The notes beneath the pieces were generated by a model. The model did not search any database, was not told where the DNA came from, and was given only the letters and a program-made list of their open reading frames with translations. The position numbers were made by a program, and so were the translations under genes. A stretch of DNA of 64,000 nt from Anaerostipes sp. (GTDB taxonomy: Bacteria > Bacillota > Clostridia > Lachnospirales > Lachnospiraceae), in contig NZ_JAGZSD010000006.1 of assembly GCF_018381315.1 (NCBI RefSeq), forward strand, positions 62,001 through 126,000, in the 5' to 3' direction. How positions within the stretch are numbered: the first letter of the stretch is position 1; each line of letters begins with the position of its first letter. Of the stretch, positions 40,937 through 49,185 are shown in pieces.

Positions 40937-41374
40937 ATGAAAGATAAGAATTGGCTGGAATCAATGAAAAAGCTTGGTGCTGTTCGTTTATTCTCAAGTT
41001 TGTATGTGAAGAAATCCAGAAAAGGTGCACTGACATCGGCGCAGGAAGTAGACCTGCTGTTTCGTACGGCATTTGCAGGGGATAAAATGACTCCTTTGGA
41101 ACTGAGCCGTGCCATGGGTGCGAGCAAAACCATTGTCAGCAGACTGATTGAAGATCTGAAAGAAAAGAAATTGATCACGAAACTGTACAATAGAGGAGAT
41201 AAACGCAGTTATTCTCTGAAAATCACAGAGGAGGGCAAAGAGGAATTGGATCGCATGTATCATTATTATCTTGGGCCGCTCTATGAACTTCAGGAAAATC
41301 TGGGAGAAGAGAATTTTGAACTTTTAATGAAACTGATCGAAAAGGCAAATAAAAGAAAGCAATCAAATATTTAA
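40937..41374 (+). CDS. MarR-family transcriptional regulator
   Basis: 145 residues from the ATG at 40937 with a GGAG box 6 bases before it. The winged helix reads ALTSAQEVDLLFRTAFAGDKMTPLELSRAMGASKTIVSRLIEDLKEKKLITKLYNRGDKRSYSLKITEEGKEEL. C-terminal helices would form the dimer interface. It is 12 bases upstream of a FUSC-type exporter gene, the usual regulator-transporter arrangement, so it probably represses that gene in response to a small toxic ligand. Confidence 0.9.
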   Translation: MKDKNWLESMKKLGAVRLFSSLYVKKSRKGALTSAQEVDLLFRTAFAGDKMTPLELSRAMGASKTIVSRLIEDLKEKKLITKLYNRGDKRSYSLKITEEGKEELDRMYHYYLGPLYELQENLGEENFELLMKLIEKANKRKQSNI

Positions 41375-41386
41375 GGAGGAATTTCT

Positions 41387-42463
41387 TTGACATTTTATCA
41401 GGAATTACAGTTAAACTCAGCCGGATCAAAGCAGTTGATCCAAAAGACGGAAGATAGGAAAGAAAGAAGACGGCATATCCTTATTTATAATTTAAAAGTG
41501 TATATGGTGCTTGCATTCTGTTTTGCAGTTGTAGCAGTTTATACCGGATTTTTGGGTTCATCAAACAGTGTTGTGGGAGTGACGGTACTTTTGACACTGC
41601 TGGTGCTAAGGCAGGTGGATTTTGGTATTAAGACATCCCATGGAGTATGGGCAGTATTTTTGATTTTTGGTATACTGGCTGTTGGTCCAAGACTTTCAAA
41701 CATGATAGATCCGCTTCCGGCATGCTTTGTCAATATAGCCTGTATCCTGGGGATTTTAGTGCTGGGCTGCCACAATGTGCTTATGGCGAACCAGTCAACT
41801 TTTGTACTAGGATATTTACTATTGCAGGGATATGATGTGAGCGGGCATGAGTTTTATATGAGAGTCATCGGCCTGGCTGTGGGAGCTGTTATCTGTGGGG
41901 CAGTTTTTTATATTAATCACAGAGACAGAAGCTATAAGAGAAGCTTTTTTGATCTGTTCCGGGAATTTGATCTGCGTTCTTTCCGCACCAGCTGGTATTT
42001 AAGACTGACATTGGGGGTCTCTACTGCAATGCTTGCCGTATCCCTGCTCCATATGCCCAGGGTAATATGGGCCGGAATTGCTGTGATGTCTGTACTTCTC
42101 CCTTTTGCAAAGGATATGGAATACAGGGCAAAACGCAGAGCTCCTTTTAATATTTTAGGATGTATTATTTTTCTGGCTTTATATTGGATCCTTCCGGACA
42201 GCATGTATCCTTTCATCGGACTTGCAGGAGGGATCGGGGTAGGTTATTCTGCAGGATATGAATGGCAGACTGTATTTAATACCTTTGGTGCCCTGGCTAT
42301 TGCCGCAGATGCTTTTGGACTTCAGGCTGCCATTGTTTTAAGAATTGTAATCAATGTCTTTGCATCAGTTTATGCTGTGCTGTTTGACAAAGGATTCCGC
42401 AAAGCGGCATCATGGCTGGGAGAAGCCGCAGACAGCAGGAGTATCATGGAAGACGGAATATAA
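41387..42463 (+). CDS. FUSC-family (fusaric acid/aromatic acid resistance) membrane protein
   Basis: 358 residues from a TTG start with a strong AAGGAGG box 7 bases upstream. Two sets of hydrophobic helices are visible (about residues 38-165 and 205-335), separated by a charged cytoplasmic stretch (NHRDRSYKRSFFDLFREFDLRSFRTSW), which is the two-half FUSC/ArAE plan. Related proteins export aromatic acids or act in envelope homeostasis. Likely controlled by the MarR regulator upstream; the substrate is unknown. Confidence 0.8.
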   Translation: MTFYQELQLNSAGSKQLIQKTEDRKERRRHILIYNLKVYMVLAFCFAVVAVYTGFLGSSNSVVGVTVLLTLLVLRQVDFGIKTSHGVWAVFLIFGILAVGPRLSNMIDPLPACFVNIACILGILVLGCHNVLMANQSTFVLGYLLLQGYDVSGHEFYMRVIGLAVGAVICGAVFYINHRDRSYKRSFFDLFREFDLRSFRTSWYLRLTLGVSTAMLAVSLLHMPRVIWAGIAVMSVLLPFAKDMEYRAKRRAPFNILGCIIFLALYWILPDSMYPFIGLAGGIGVGYSAGYEWQTVFNTFGALAIAADAFGLQAAIVLRIVINVFASVYAVLFDKGFRKAASWLGEAADSRSIMEDGI

Positions 42464-42470
42464 TAATACA

Positions 42471-42545
42471 AGTTCTCCGGCCTGCACTAAAGGGAATTCT
42501 AAAAACAGAAAAATTCACATCCCTGAGACAGCAGGCCGGAGAACT
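42471..42545. terminator. Long inverted repeat between convergent genes
   Basis: AGTTCTCCGGCCTGC (42471-42485) and its exact complement GCAGGCCGGAGAACT (42531-42545) form a 15-base stem. Inside, GGGAATT can pair with AATTC/CCC for a second stem. It lies between the FUSC gene and trpB, so a two-way terminator is likely, although no T run follows. Confidence 0.6.
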
Positions 42546-42555
42546 GGTCTAAATA

Positions 42556-43770
42556 TTATAGATATTTTTCTCCGTATCCGTAATTTTCTACTACATAATC
42601 AATATCCTTATCGCCCCGTCCGCTTAAGCACACTAAAATGGAACCTTTTTTCATTTCCTGTGCTTTTTTTGTTGCATAAGCTACGGCATGGGAACTTTCA
42701 ATCGCCGGAATAATGCCTTCATAACGGGAAAGCTCAAAAAACGCCTTCATAGCGGCTTCATCATCCACTGTATCGTAAGTTACTCTGCCCAGATCATGCA
42801 AAAATGCGTGTTCCGGACCGACGGAGGGATAGTCAAGGCCGCTGGCAATGGAGTAAACAGGAGCAGGCTCGCCGTTTTCATCTTTCAGCATGATGCTTTC
42901 AAAACCGTGCATGACACCTTTTTCCCCATAAGTCATAGAGGCGGCATGATCGCCTAACTTTGAGCCGCGGCCCAAAGGTTCAATCCCCACAATATCTACT
43001 GCCTCATCTACAAATGGAATAAACATGCCGATGGAATTGCTCCCGCCTCCCACACAGGCACAGACCACATCCGGCAGCAGACCGGTCATTTCCAGGAATT
43101 GTTCCTTTGCTTCATATCCCACAACAGATTGAAAATCACGGACCATCAGCGGAAATGGGTGCGGACCCAGAGCAGAGCCGATGCAGTAGATAGAGTCTTT
43201 ATAGTTTTTAGCGTAGGATTCAAATGCAGAATCTACAGCTTCTTTTAACGTCTTTAATCCGTGAGAAACAGGGACGACATTTGCACCGAGGATTTTCATC
43301 CGGGTAACGTTTGGGGCCTGTTTTGCAATGTCAACTTCACCCATATGTATCTCGCACTCTAATCCAAAAAAGGCTGCCGCAGTGGCAAGGGCCACACCGT
43401 GCTGTCCGGCACCTGTCTCAGCGATCAGACGCTTTTTGCCCATGAATTTTGCCAGAAGTCCTTCTCCCATGCAGTGATTTAATTTGTGGGCGCCTGTGTG
43501 ATTTAAGTCCTCCCGCTTTAGATAAATCTGACAGTTTCCGTACAGCTTGGATAACCGTTCACAGTGATAAACCGGGGTAGGCCTTCCCTGGAATTCTTTG
43601 CGGATTCTTCTAAGCTCGCTGATAAACTGTGAAGAATGGCAGATCGTCTGGTAAGCATCTGAAATCTCCTCAAAGGCAGGGCGGAGTTCGTCTGTCAGAT
43701 AAGCACCGCCGTAAGGGCCGAAACGGCCTTCTGAATCAGGATAGTTTCTAAGATATGTTCTGTAATCCAT
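42556..43770 (-). CDS. trpB: Tryptophan synthase beta chain, stand-alone
   Basis: 404 residues. PLP enzyme that joins indole with serine to make tryptophan. Lys96 in LKREDLNHTGAHKLNH is the PLP-binding Lys, AETGAGQHGVALA surrounds the catalytic Glu, the glycine-rich phosphate site is CVGGGSNSIGMF, and GLDYPSVGPEHAFL and SGRGDKD are conserved. The length and motifs are those of TrpB1. No trpA or other trp gene is adjacent. In trpA-less cases TrpB can salvage indole; whether trpA exists elsewhere cannot be seen here. Confidence 0.95.
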   Translation of the reverse strand: MDYRTYLRNYPDSEGRFGPYGGAYLTDELRPAFEEISDAYQTICHSSQFISELRRIRKEFQGRPTPVYHCERLSKLYGNCQIYLKREDLNHTGAHKLNHCMGEGLLAKFMGKKRLIAETGAGQHGVALATAAAFFGLECEIHMGEVDIAKQAPNVTRMKILGANVVPVSHGLKTLKEAVDSAFESYAKNYKDSIYCIGSALGPHPFPLMVRDFQSVVGYEAKEQFLEMTGLLPDVVCACVGGGSNSIGMFIPFVDEAVDIVGIEPLGRGSKLGDHAASMTYGEKGVMHGFESIMLKDENGEPAPVYSIASGLDYPSVGPEHAFLHDLGRVTYDTVDDEAAMKAFFELSRYEGIIPAIESSHAVAYATKKAQEMKKGSILVCLSGRGDKDIDYVVENYGYGEKYL

Positions 43771-43854
43771 AATTTCCTCCTGTGTTGTTGTTATTATATT
43801 TTATTTTATCATGAATAGGTGCTGAAAGAAATCTGTTTTCCTATGCATCCCGTG

Positions 43855-45279
43855 CTAGGTCAGACGTTCCTGCTCAATCCCAAGCTGTACAAAAAGTTCT
43901 TTGCACACTTCGTATGATTTGGCAACATGATCGGAAACAGCATCTGCCAGGCCTTCCGCATTCTTCAGACGGAGTTCACGCTGAAGTCTGCCGGCATATT
44001 CTGTGTAAAAGTCACTGCTTTCCAGCCGATGGAAGAATACATGAAGGGCATGTCCCCAAAGCAGCAGTTTATACAGCTGGCGGTAGGTTTCCCTGATCAA
44101 AGCAGAGGGACTGTTCTGGCCTAAAAACTGAAGACAAGTGTCGCCCAGCAGATAAAGAGTGTTTTCGTCAATATGTCTTTGAATCTGGCCGGAAAGCTTC
44201 TGAAATCCTGCAGCATCCAGCGAAGAAAAGGTATGGACGGCTGCGTTTCTGCAGGTCAGGGTACAAATTTGGAGGGCCTGTAAAAAGATCTTTAAATTAG
44301 CTTGAATCTGAGGAAGTGAAAAATTTGGAGCGTCTCTGTTCCTTCTGGAAACAATCTTTGTGCCGATTCCGTTTACGGATTCAGTGACACGCATTTTCCC
44401 CAAAAGTTCAAGGGTTCGCCGCATAGTGATGGGAGATACCTCATATTCCTGGGCAAGTTCCTGGCAGGAAGGCAAAAACTCTTCCTGTCTGTAAATGTTT
44501 AAATTGATTTTGCTTAAAATCTCAGCAGCAAGAGTATAACATATCTGAGGGCGTTTCCGGTAAATATGCCAGCGGAAAGGGACTTGCTCTGCCGGCGGGC
44601 ATTTATCAGGCAATTTAGATAACTGGCCAAGAAATTCTTTCAGCAGATTTTCGTGAAAGTGCTGCGCTTCCCTGGCTGCCTCGTCTGCCTGCCCGTTCTT
44701 AAATAAATTTAACAGCCGGTCATAATGAACGGAAACCTGCTGGTCTGCATCATCAAAGTCCGAAGGGGTGCGCATATAAGGGATTCTTAAATAGCGGACG
44801 ATTTCCCAATAAAGATTAAGCAGAAGGGGATTGTCAAACTGCTGTGTGATCTCTGCATAAAACCGGGTGATCCGCTTGGCAGCATGGCCATTGGTCTTTC
44901 TAATCTGAGAATGGATCCGTTTTACTGTCTCATGCTTTTGTTCCTGAAAACACAGACTGTTGACAGGGTCAAAGATAATACCGGAGAATCGTGCAATATC
45001 TTCCATTCCGTCTTTGTGCGTAAGGAAATAATGAAGATACTGCTGTTCGGACTGTTTGACCGGAGTGTAAATAACGGTGGCGGCCTTCCGCTCTGAGGTC
45101 TCGATATAATTCTGCTCCTTCATCTTGGAGAATACTGCCCTGACGGTCAGCGCACTGACCTGGAAATGCCTGCATATATAGCTGATGGACGGCAGACGGT
45201 CGCCGTGCACATAGTAGCCGGACAGTATTCTGGAAGTAAAATAATCATAAATAATATCGGTCATTCTGGTATCCTGCAT
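43855..45279 (-). CDS. Second regulator with two GntR-type winged-helix domains
   Basis: 474 residues from the ATG at 45279, which has a GGAG box; the longer reading (26 residues more) starts in the promoter. The first wHTH (residues 1-70) reads IIYDYFTSRILSGYYVHGDRLPSISYICRHFQVSALTVRAVFSKMKEQNYIETS. The second (about 270-335) reads EILSKINLNIYRQEEFLPSCQELAQEYEVSPITMRRTLELLGKMRVTESVNGIGTKIVSRR. It is a paralog of 29,340-30,794, and divergent from the HPt-hybrid-kinase pair in the same way as that gene is divergent from the GGDEF-EAL gene. Confidence 0.8.
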   Translation of the reverse strand: MQDTRMTDIIYDYFTSRILSGYYVHGDRLPSISYICRHFQVSALTVRAVFSKMKEQNYIETSERKAATVIYTPVKQSEQQYLHYFLTHKDGMEDIARFSGIIFDPVNSLCFQEQKHETVKRIHSQIRKTNGHAAKRITRFYAEITQQFDNPLLLNLYWEIVRYLRIPYMRTPSDFDDADQQVSVHYDRLLNLFKNGQADEAAREAQHFHENLLKEFLGQLSKLPDKCPPAEQVPFRWHIYRKRPQICYTLAAEILSKINLNIYRQEEFLPSCQELAQEYEVSPITMRRTLELLGKMRVTESVNGIGTKIVSRRNRDAPNFSLPQIQANLKIFLQALQICTLTCRNAAVHTFSSLDAAGFQKLSGQIQRHIDENTLYLLGDTCLQFLGQNSPSALIRETYRQLYKLLLWGHALHVFFHRLESSDFYTEYAGRLQRELRLKNAEGLADAVSDHVAKSYEVCKELFVQLGIEQERLT

Positions 45280-45454
45280 GAACGGAGTCTCCTTTTTGAA
45301 ATAATTAATATTATAACATAATTCTGCAGGAAAAATATATACTGGCGGGAGGATCATTCTGTATTGAATATTCAGGGATTATCGAATATAATAATTAAAA
45401 CTGATTATAAACTGAACAAGGTAGATGAAAGTAAAAGTTAAAAGGGGTTAAGAG

Positions 45455-45823
45455 ATGTTGATTGATGAATGTTATAAGCGGATAGGCGCAGATTATGAAG
45501 ATGTAGAGAACAGGCTTGGAAATAAGGAGAGAGTGAAAAAATTCCTTTATTTATTTTCTGAGGATGACAGTTATTTAAAGCTTGTAAAAGCCCTTGAGGA
45601 AAACCGGGGACATGAAGCATTCCGGGCCGCACATTCTCTCAAGGGTATCTGCATGAATCTGAGTCTCACAGCACTGCTTAAGCCCGTGGAATCTCTGACA
45701 GAAGAACTGAGAGACGGCAGGATCACAGCGGAGGCAGAGGAAATGGCAGAACAGGCCAAAAAGGAATATCAAAGGATTTTAAAGTGTATTTCGGAGCTGA
45801 AACAGGAAGAAAGCTGTCACTGA
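45455..45823 (+). CDS. Histidine phosphotransfer (HPt) protein
   Basis: 122 residues, all helical. FRAAHSLKGICMNLSLTALLKPVESLTEELRDG carries the phospho-acceptor His60 in the AHSLKG motif of HPt four-helix bundles. It accepts phosphate from receiver domains of hybrid kinases. It lies 32 bases before a hybrid kinase with two receivers, so it is the likely partner of that kinase and perhaps of the paralogous kinase at 34,329. The weak AGAG box and a promoter in the 100-base gap with the divergent GntR gene complete the unit. Confidence 0.92.
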   Translation: MLIDECYKRIGADYEDVENRLGNKERVKKFLYLFSEDDSYLKLVKALEENRGHEAFRAAHSLKGICMNLSLTALLKPVESLTEELRDGRITAEAEEMAEQAKKEYQRILKCISELKQEESCH

Positions 45824-45855
45824 TTCGTACAGAGGGCTCAGGAACGGAGGAAACT

Positions 45856-48285
45856 ATGAATAAGCAGGGAACGGGAAATGGAAATAATGACGAGTATGAG
45901 ACATTGATGAACATGCTCGGGGCCAGTGTCAGCAAACATCTGCTGGATGAACATTTTACTCTGATTTGGGCCAATGATTACTATTACGATCTGATCGGCT
46001 ACAGCAAAGAAGAATACGAGGAAATCTACCAGAACCAGTGTGACAGGTATTATATCAATGATGAACTGGGCATTCATGATGAAGAACTGTGGGAAAAAAT
46101 CGGCGAGAAAGTTGTGCAGGCCGTTCAGGAGGGAAAAAGCGGGTTCAGAAGTTCTTACAAGATGCGCCGGAAAAGCGGCGAATACATCTGGGTAAATATG
46201 TCTGCTACATTCATAGATGAATATATAGACGGCTGTCAGGTGTCCTACACGGTAATGACAGATATCAGTGATGTCATGAAGATGAAAATGGAACAGTCTA
46301 TTACATACGATAATCTTCCGGGATTTGTTGCAAAGTACCGGGTAGAAGAAAATCTGAATTTTATTCTCATGGAAGCCAATACAAGATTTTTGGATTTTTT
46401 TGGTGAAGACAGCTGGAAGAACATGGACTACTCTTTATTTCGGAAAAATATAGAGCAGAACAAGGAGATTTTTCTGGAAAATCAGGAACGTCTGCTGAGC
46501 GGAAAACCGGTCCATTTTACTGTGCGTATGAACAGCTGGAAGGGCAGTGAAGCATGGTTTCAGATCAATGCGGTCTGTGTAGAGTGGCAGGCGGGGTATC
46601 CGGTTTATCTGGTCGTTTATATTGATGTGACAAATGAGACCGAACTGCGGCATATGCAGAGACAGCTGGAGAAGCAGGCGGAAGAACTCCGGAATGCACT
46701 TGGGCTTGCCGAGAAGGCCAATCAGGCAAAATCAGACTTCTTGTCCCGTATGAGCCACGACATAAGGACTCCGATGAATGCCATTATCGGTATGACGGAT
46801 ATTGCAGAGACTCACATGGATGATGCGGACAGAGTGAAAGACTGTCTGAAGAAAATATCTTTGTCCAGCCAGCATTTACTGGGGCTGATCAATGATGTTC
46901 TGGATATGTCAAAGATCGAGAGCGGGAAAATGGCACTGCAGAATGATATTATGTCTCTGCCCGAGGTGCTGGAGAATATTGTTGCAATTATGCAGCCCCA
47001 GCTGAAGTTAAAGAATCAGCAGTTTTCAATCCGCCTGAAAAATGTAATCCACGAGCAGTTTTTCAGTGATGCATTGAGGCTGAGACAGGTATTTCTGAAC
47101 ATATTGTCAAACGCCAATAAATTTACTCCGGAAGGCGGGAAAATCACGATGGATGTAGAAGAAACAGAGTCTCCCGATCCGGACACAGCAATGTTTACAT
47201 TTGTGGTCCGTGATACAGGAATAGGAATGACTCCGGAGTTTCTCGAACATATTTTTGATGCATTCAGCAGAGAGAGGGACAGCCGTGTAGATAAGACGGA
47301 AGGAACAGGTCTGGGCATGGCCATCACGAAAAAGATTGTGGAGCTGTTAAAGGGAAACATTGAGGCAGAGAGCAGGCCGGGGCAGGGGACCACATTCCGT
47401 ATATCCATGCCCCTGAAAATTGAACAAAATACGCTGGCAGAAAAACAGTTTCCGGAACTGCATGTGATTGTTGTAGATGACGATGCGGTCATGTGTAATT
47501 ATACTGTGGAGATGCTCCAGAGAATTGGTGTATATGCGGAGTGGACAGACAGCGGTGAAAAGGCGCTCAAAAAGATTGAGGAAACAAAACGGGCAGGGGG
47601 AAGATATGATGCAGTGATTCTGGACTGGAAGATGCCGGATATGGATGGACTTCAGGCGACCAGGCATATCCGGAGTCTCTGCGGGAAAGAGCTTCCTATT
47701 CTCATTATTTCCGCCTATGACTGGAGCGATATTGAAAAAGAAGCCCTTGAAGCAGGAGTCAGCGGATTTCTTTCAAAGCCGGTTTTTATTTCAACATTAT
47801 GCAGAGGACTCAGAAAGTATGTGGTTGGAAGACAGCAGTCAAAACTACAGGAGATTTCGGATATCGGGACGGATTTTAAGGGCAGAAGGTTTTTATTAGT
47901 AGAAGATAATATGCTCAATCAGGAGGTTGCAAAAGAACTGCTGGAGGATCTTGGCGCACAGATAGAGATTGCGGCCGATGGGGCTCAGGGAGTTGATGCT
48001 TTCAGCCAATCTCCAAAAGATTATTATGATTTAATTCTGATGGATGTCCAGATGCCGGTCATGGACGGATATGAGGCAACGAGGACCATCCGGGCCCTGT
48101 CCAGAAGTGATGCAGAGACAGTTCCGATTCTGGCTATGACAGCCGATGCTTTTGCAGAAGACATCAGTATGGCAAAACAATCAGGTATGAACGGACACCT
48201 GGCCAAACCGCTGGACAGAACAACGTTAAATCGGGCAATTAACAAATATATGAAGACTTCGTCCTCCGGCAGCAAAAAGCTGTGA
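45856..48285 (+). CDS. Hybrid sensor histidine kinase (PAS-PAS-HisKA-HATPase-REC-REC)
   Basis: 809 residues from the ATG at 45856 with a GGAGG box; a longer reading overlaps the HPt gene. A PAS domain is at about 10-140 (FTLIWANDYYYDLIGYSKEEYEE); a second at 145-270. HisKA has FLSRMSHDIRTPMNAIIG (His near 299), HATPase has ILSNANKFTPEGG and GTGLGMAITKKIVELL. Receivers: DWKMPDMDG (Asp near 590) and MDVQMPVMDGYEAT (Asp near 729). It is a close paralog of 34,329-36,785 from HisKA onward, but its PAS part lacks the CPFC motif. Phosphate probably passes from His to the second receiver to the HPt protein upstream. Confidence 0.95.
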   Translation: MNKQGTGNGNNDEYETLMNMLGASVSKHLLDEHFTLIWANDYYYDLIGYSKEEYEEIYQNQCDRYYINDELGIHDEELWEKIGEKVVQAVQEGKSGFRSSYKMRRKSGEYIWVNMSATFIDEYIDGCQVSYTVMTDISDVMKMKMEQSITYDNLPGFVAKYRVEENLNFILMEANTRFLDFFGEDSWKNMDYSLFRKNIEQNKEIFLENQERLLSGKPVHFTVRMNSWKGSEAWFQINAVCVEWQAGYPVYLVVYIDVTNETELRHMQRQLEKQAEELRNALGLAEKANQAKSDFLSRMSHDIRTPMNAIIGMTDIAETHMDDADRVKDCLKKISLSSQHLLGLINDVLDMSKIESGKMALQNDIMSLPEVLENIVAIMQPQLKLKNQQFSIRLKNVIHEQFFSDALRLRQVFLNILSNANKFTPEGGKITMDVEETESPDPDTAMFTFVVRDTGIGMTPEFLEHIFDAFSRERDSRVDKTEGTGLGMAITKKIVELLKGNIEAESRPGQGTTFRISMPLKIEQNTLAEKQFPELHVIVVDDDAVMCNYTVEMLQRIGVYAEWTDSGEKALKKIEETKRAGGRYDAVILDWKMPDMDGLQATRHIRSLCGKELPILIISAYDWSDIEKEALEAGVSGFLSKPVFISTLCRGLRKYVVGRQQSKLQEISDIGTDFKGRRFLLVEDNMLNQEVAKELLEDLGAQIEIAADGAQGVDAFSQSPKDYYDLILMDVQMPVMDGYEATRTIRALSRSDAETVPILAMTADAFAEDISMAKQSGMNGHLAKPLDRTTLNRAINKYMKTSSSGSKKL

Positions 48286-48315
48286 CGATTATGAATGGTA
48301 TGTAGGACAACAGAC

Positions 48316-48348
48316 GGCTGTGCGGAAATATTTCTGTACAGCCCTTTT
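48316..48348 (+). terminator. Terminator after the hybrid kinase gene
   Basis: GGCTGTGC (48316-48323) pairs with GTACAGCC (48336-48343), then TTTTT. Confidence 0.85.
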
Positions 48349-48398
48349 TCATTTCATAGGAAAGAGCGCCTTATGAAATAAAAAACGCTCCGCAGGAT
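48344..48398. repeat. Dispersed structured intergenic repeat, copy D (left end only)
   Basis: Carries the TTTCATAGGAAAGAGCG...TTATGAAATAAAAAACGCTCCG part of copies B and C and then stops before the CATTTGGCGCGC core; a partial copy. Confidence 0.75.
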
Positions 48399-48431
48399 AT
48401 CGAAAACGAAAAACACTTCACCGGGAATCAG

Positions 48432-48454
48432 TCACAGTTCTGTGATAGTTGTGA
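48432..48454. promoter_or_regulatory. Response-regulator-like binding sites before the two-component genes
   Basis: TCACAGTTCTGTGA (48432-48445), an imperfect palindrome, is followed by TTGTGA (48449-48454). The same TCACAGTTYTGTGA motif lies at 50,105-50,118 before the ABC genes, which points to one regulator acting on both. Confidence 0.6.
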
Positions 48455-48516
48455 ATTTTTAAGTGCCCGGGTATTTCATATGTTAAAATAGAATGGAAAT
48501 GACACGGAGGTGAAGG

Positions 48517-49185
48517 ATGCAGAAGATATTTGTGATCGAGGATGACAGGGAACTGAATGAAGGAATATGCTATGCTTTGGAGAAAGAGGGATATGCTGCT
48601 TCAAAGGCATATTCCCTGGCGGAAGCCAGAGACTTATATTTGCGGGAACATGCGGATCTGGTGCTGCTGGATGTAAACCTGCCGGATGGTGAAGGATTTT
48701 CTTTCTGCAGCTGGGTTAAAGGCCAGAGTGACCTTCCTGTACTGTTTTTGACGGCAAGGGATTTGGAAGAAGATGCGCTGAAAGGATATGGGCTGGGGGC
48801 GGAGGATTATATTACAAAGCCATTTTCCATGAGAATATTAAAACATAAAATTAAAGTAGTTTTAAAGAGAGCAGGGCAGAATGGACAGGAATTATTTGAT
48901 GACGGATTTTTAAAGATTGATTTTGCTTCGGCAAAGGTCTGGAAAGCAGGAAAAGAATGCATGATAACCCCTACAGAATTCCGCCTGCTGAAGCAGTTTG
49001 TATCTAACAGAGGCCAGCTGCTCCCGTATTCTCTGCTGCTGGAACGTGTCTGGGACACAGATGGAAACTTTGTGGATAAGCACGCTTTGGCAGTGAATAT
49101 TAACCGTCTGAGAAAAAAGATTGAAGATCAGGAGCACCGGTATTTAACAAATATTTACGGGATGGGATACCAATGGACAAAATGA
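48517..49185 (+). CDS. OmpR/PhoB-family response regulator
   Basis: 222 residues. Receiver domain 1-115 with acidic pocket IEDD (8-10), phospho-acceptor Asp52 in LVLLDVNLPDGEG, Thr in FLTARD and Lys in DYITKPF. C-terminal winged helix 125-220 (ITPTEFRLLKQFVSNRGQLLPYSLLLERVWDTDGNFVDKHALAVNINRLRKKIE, YLTNIYGMGYQW). GGAGG box. It overlaps the kinase gene by 13 bases and precedes an ABC transporter, the BceR/VraR-like layout for sensing peptide antibiotics. Confidence 0.95.
   Translation: MQKIFVIEDDRELNEGICYALEKEGYAASKAYSLAEARDLYLREHADLVLLDVNLPDGEGFSFCSWVKGQSDLPVLFLTARDLEEDALKGYGLGAEDYITKPFSMRILKHKIKVVLKRAGQNGQELFDDGFLKIDFASAKVWKAGKECMITPTEFRLLKQFVSNRGQLLPYSLLLERVWDTDGNFVDKHALAVNINRLRKKIEDQEHRYLTNIYGMGYQWTK

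Noticed and set aside
43771..43860. T-box or trp leader before trpB
   Set aside because: The gap is about 85 bases, AT-rich, with no T-box sequence, no Trp codons and no terminator hairpin.
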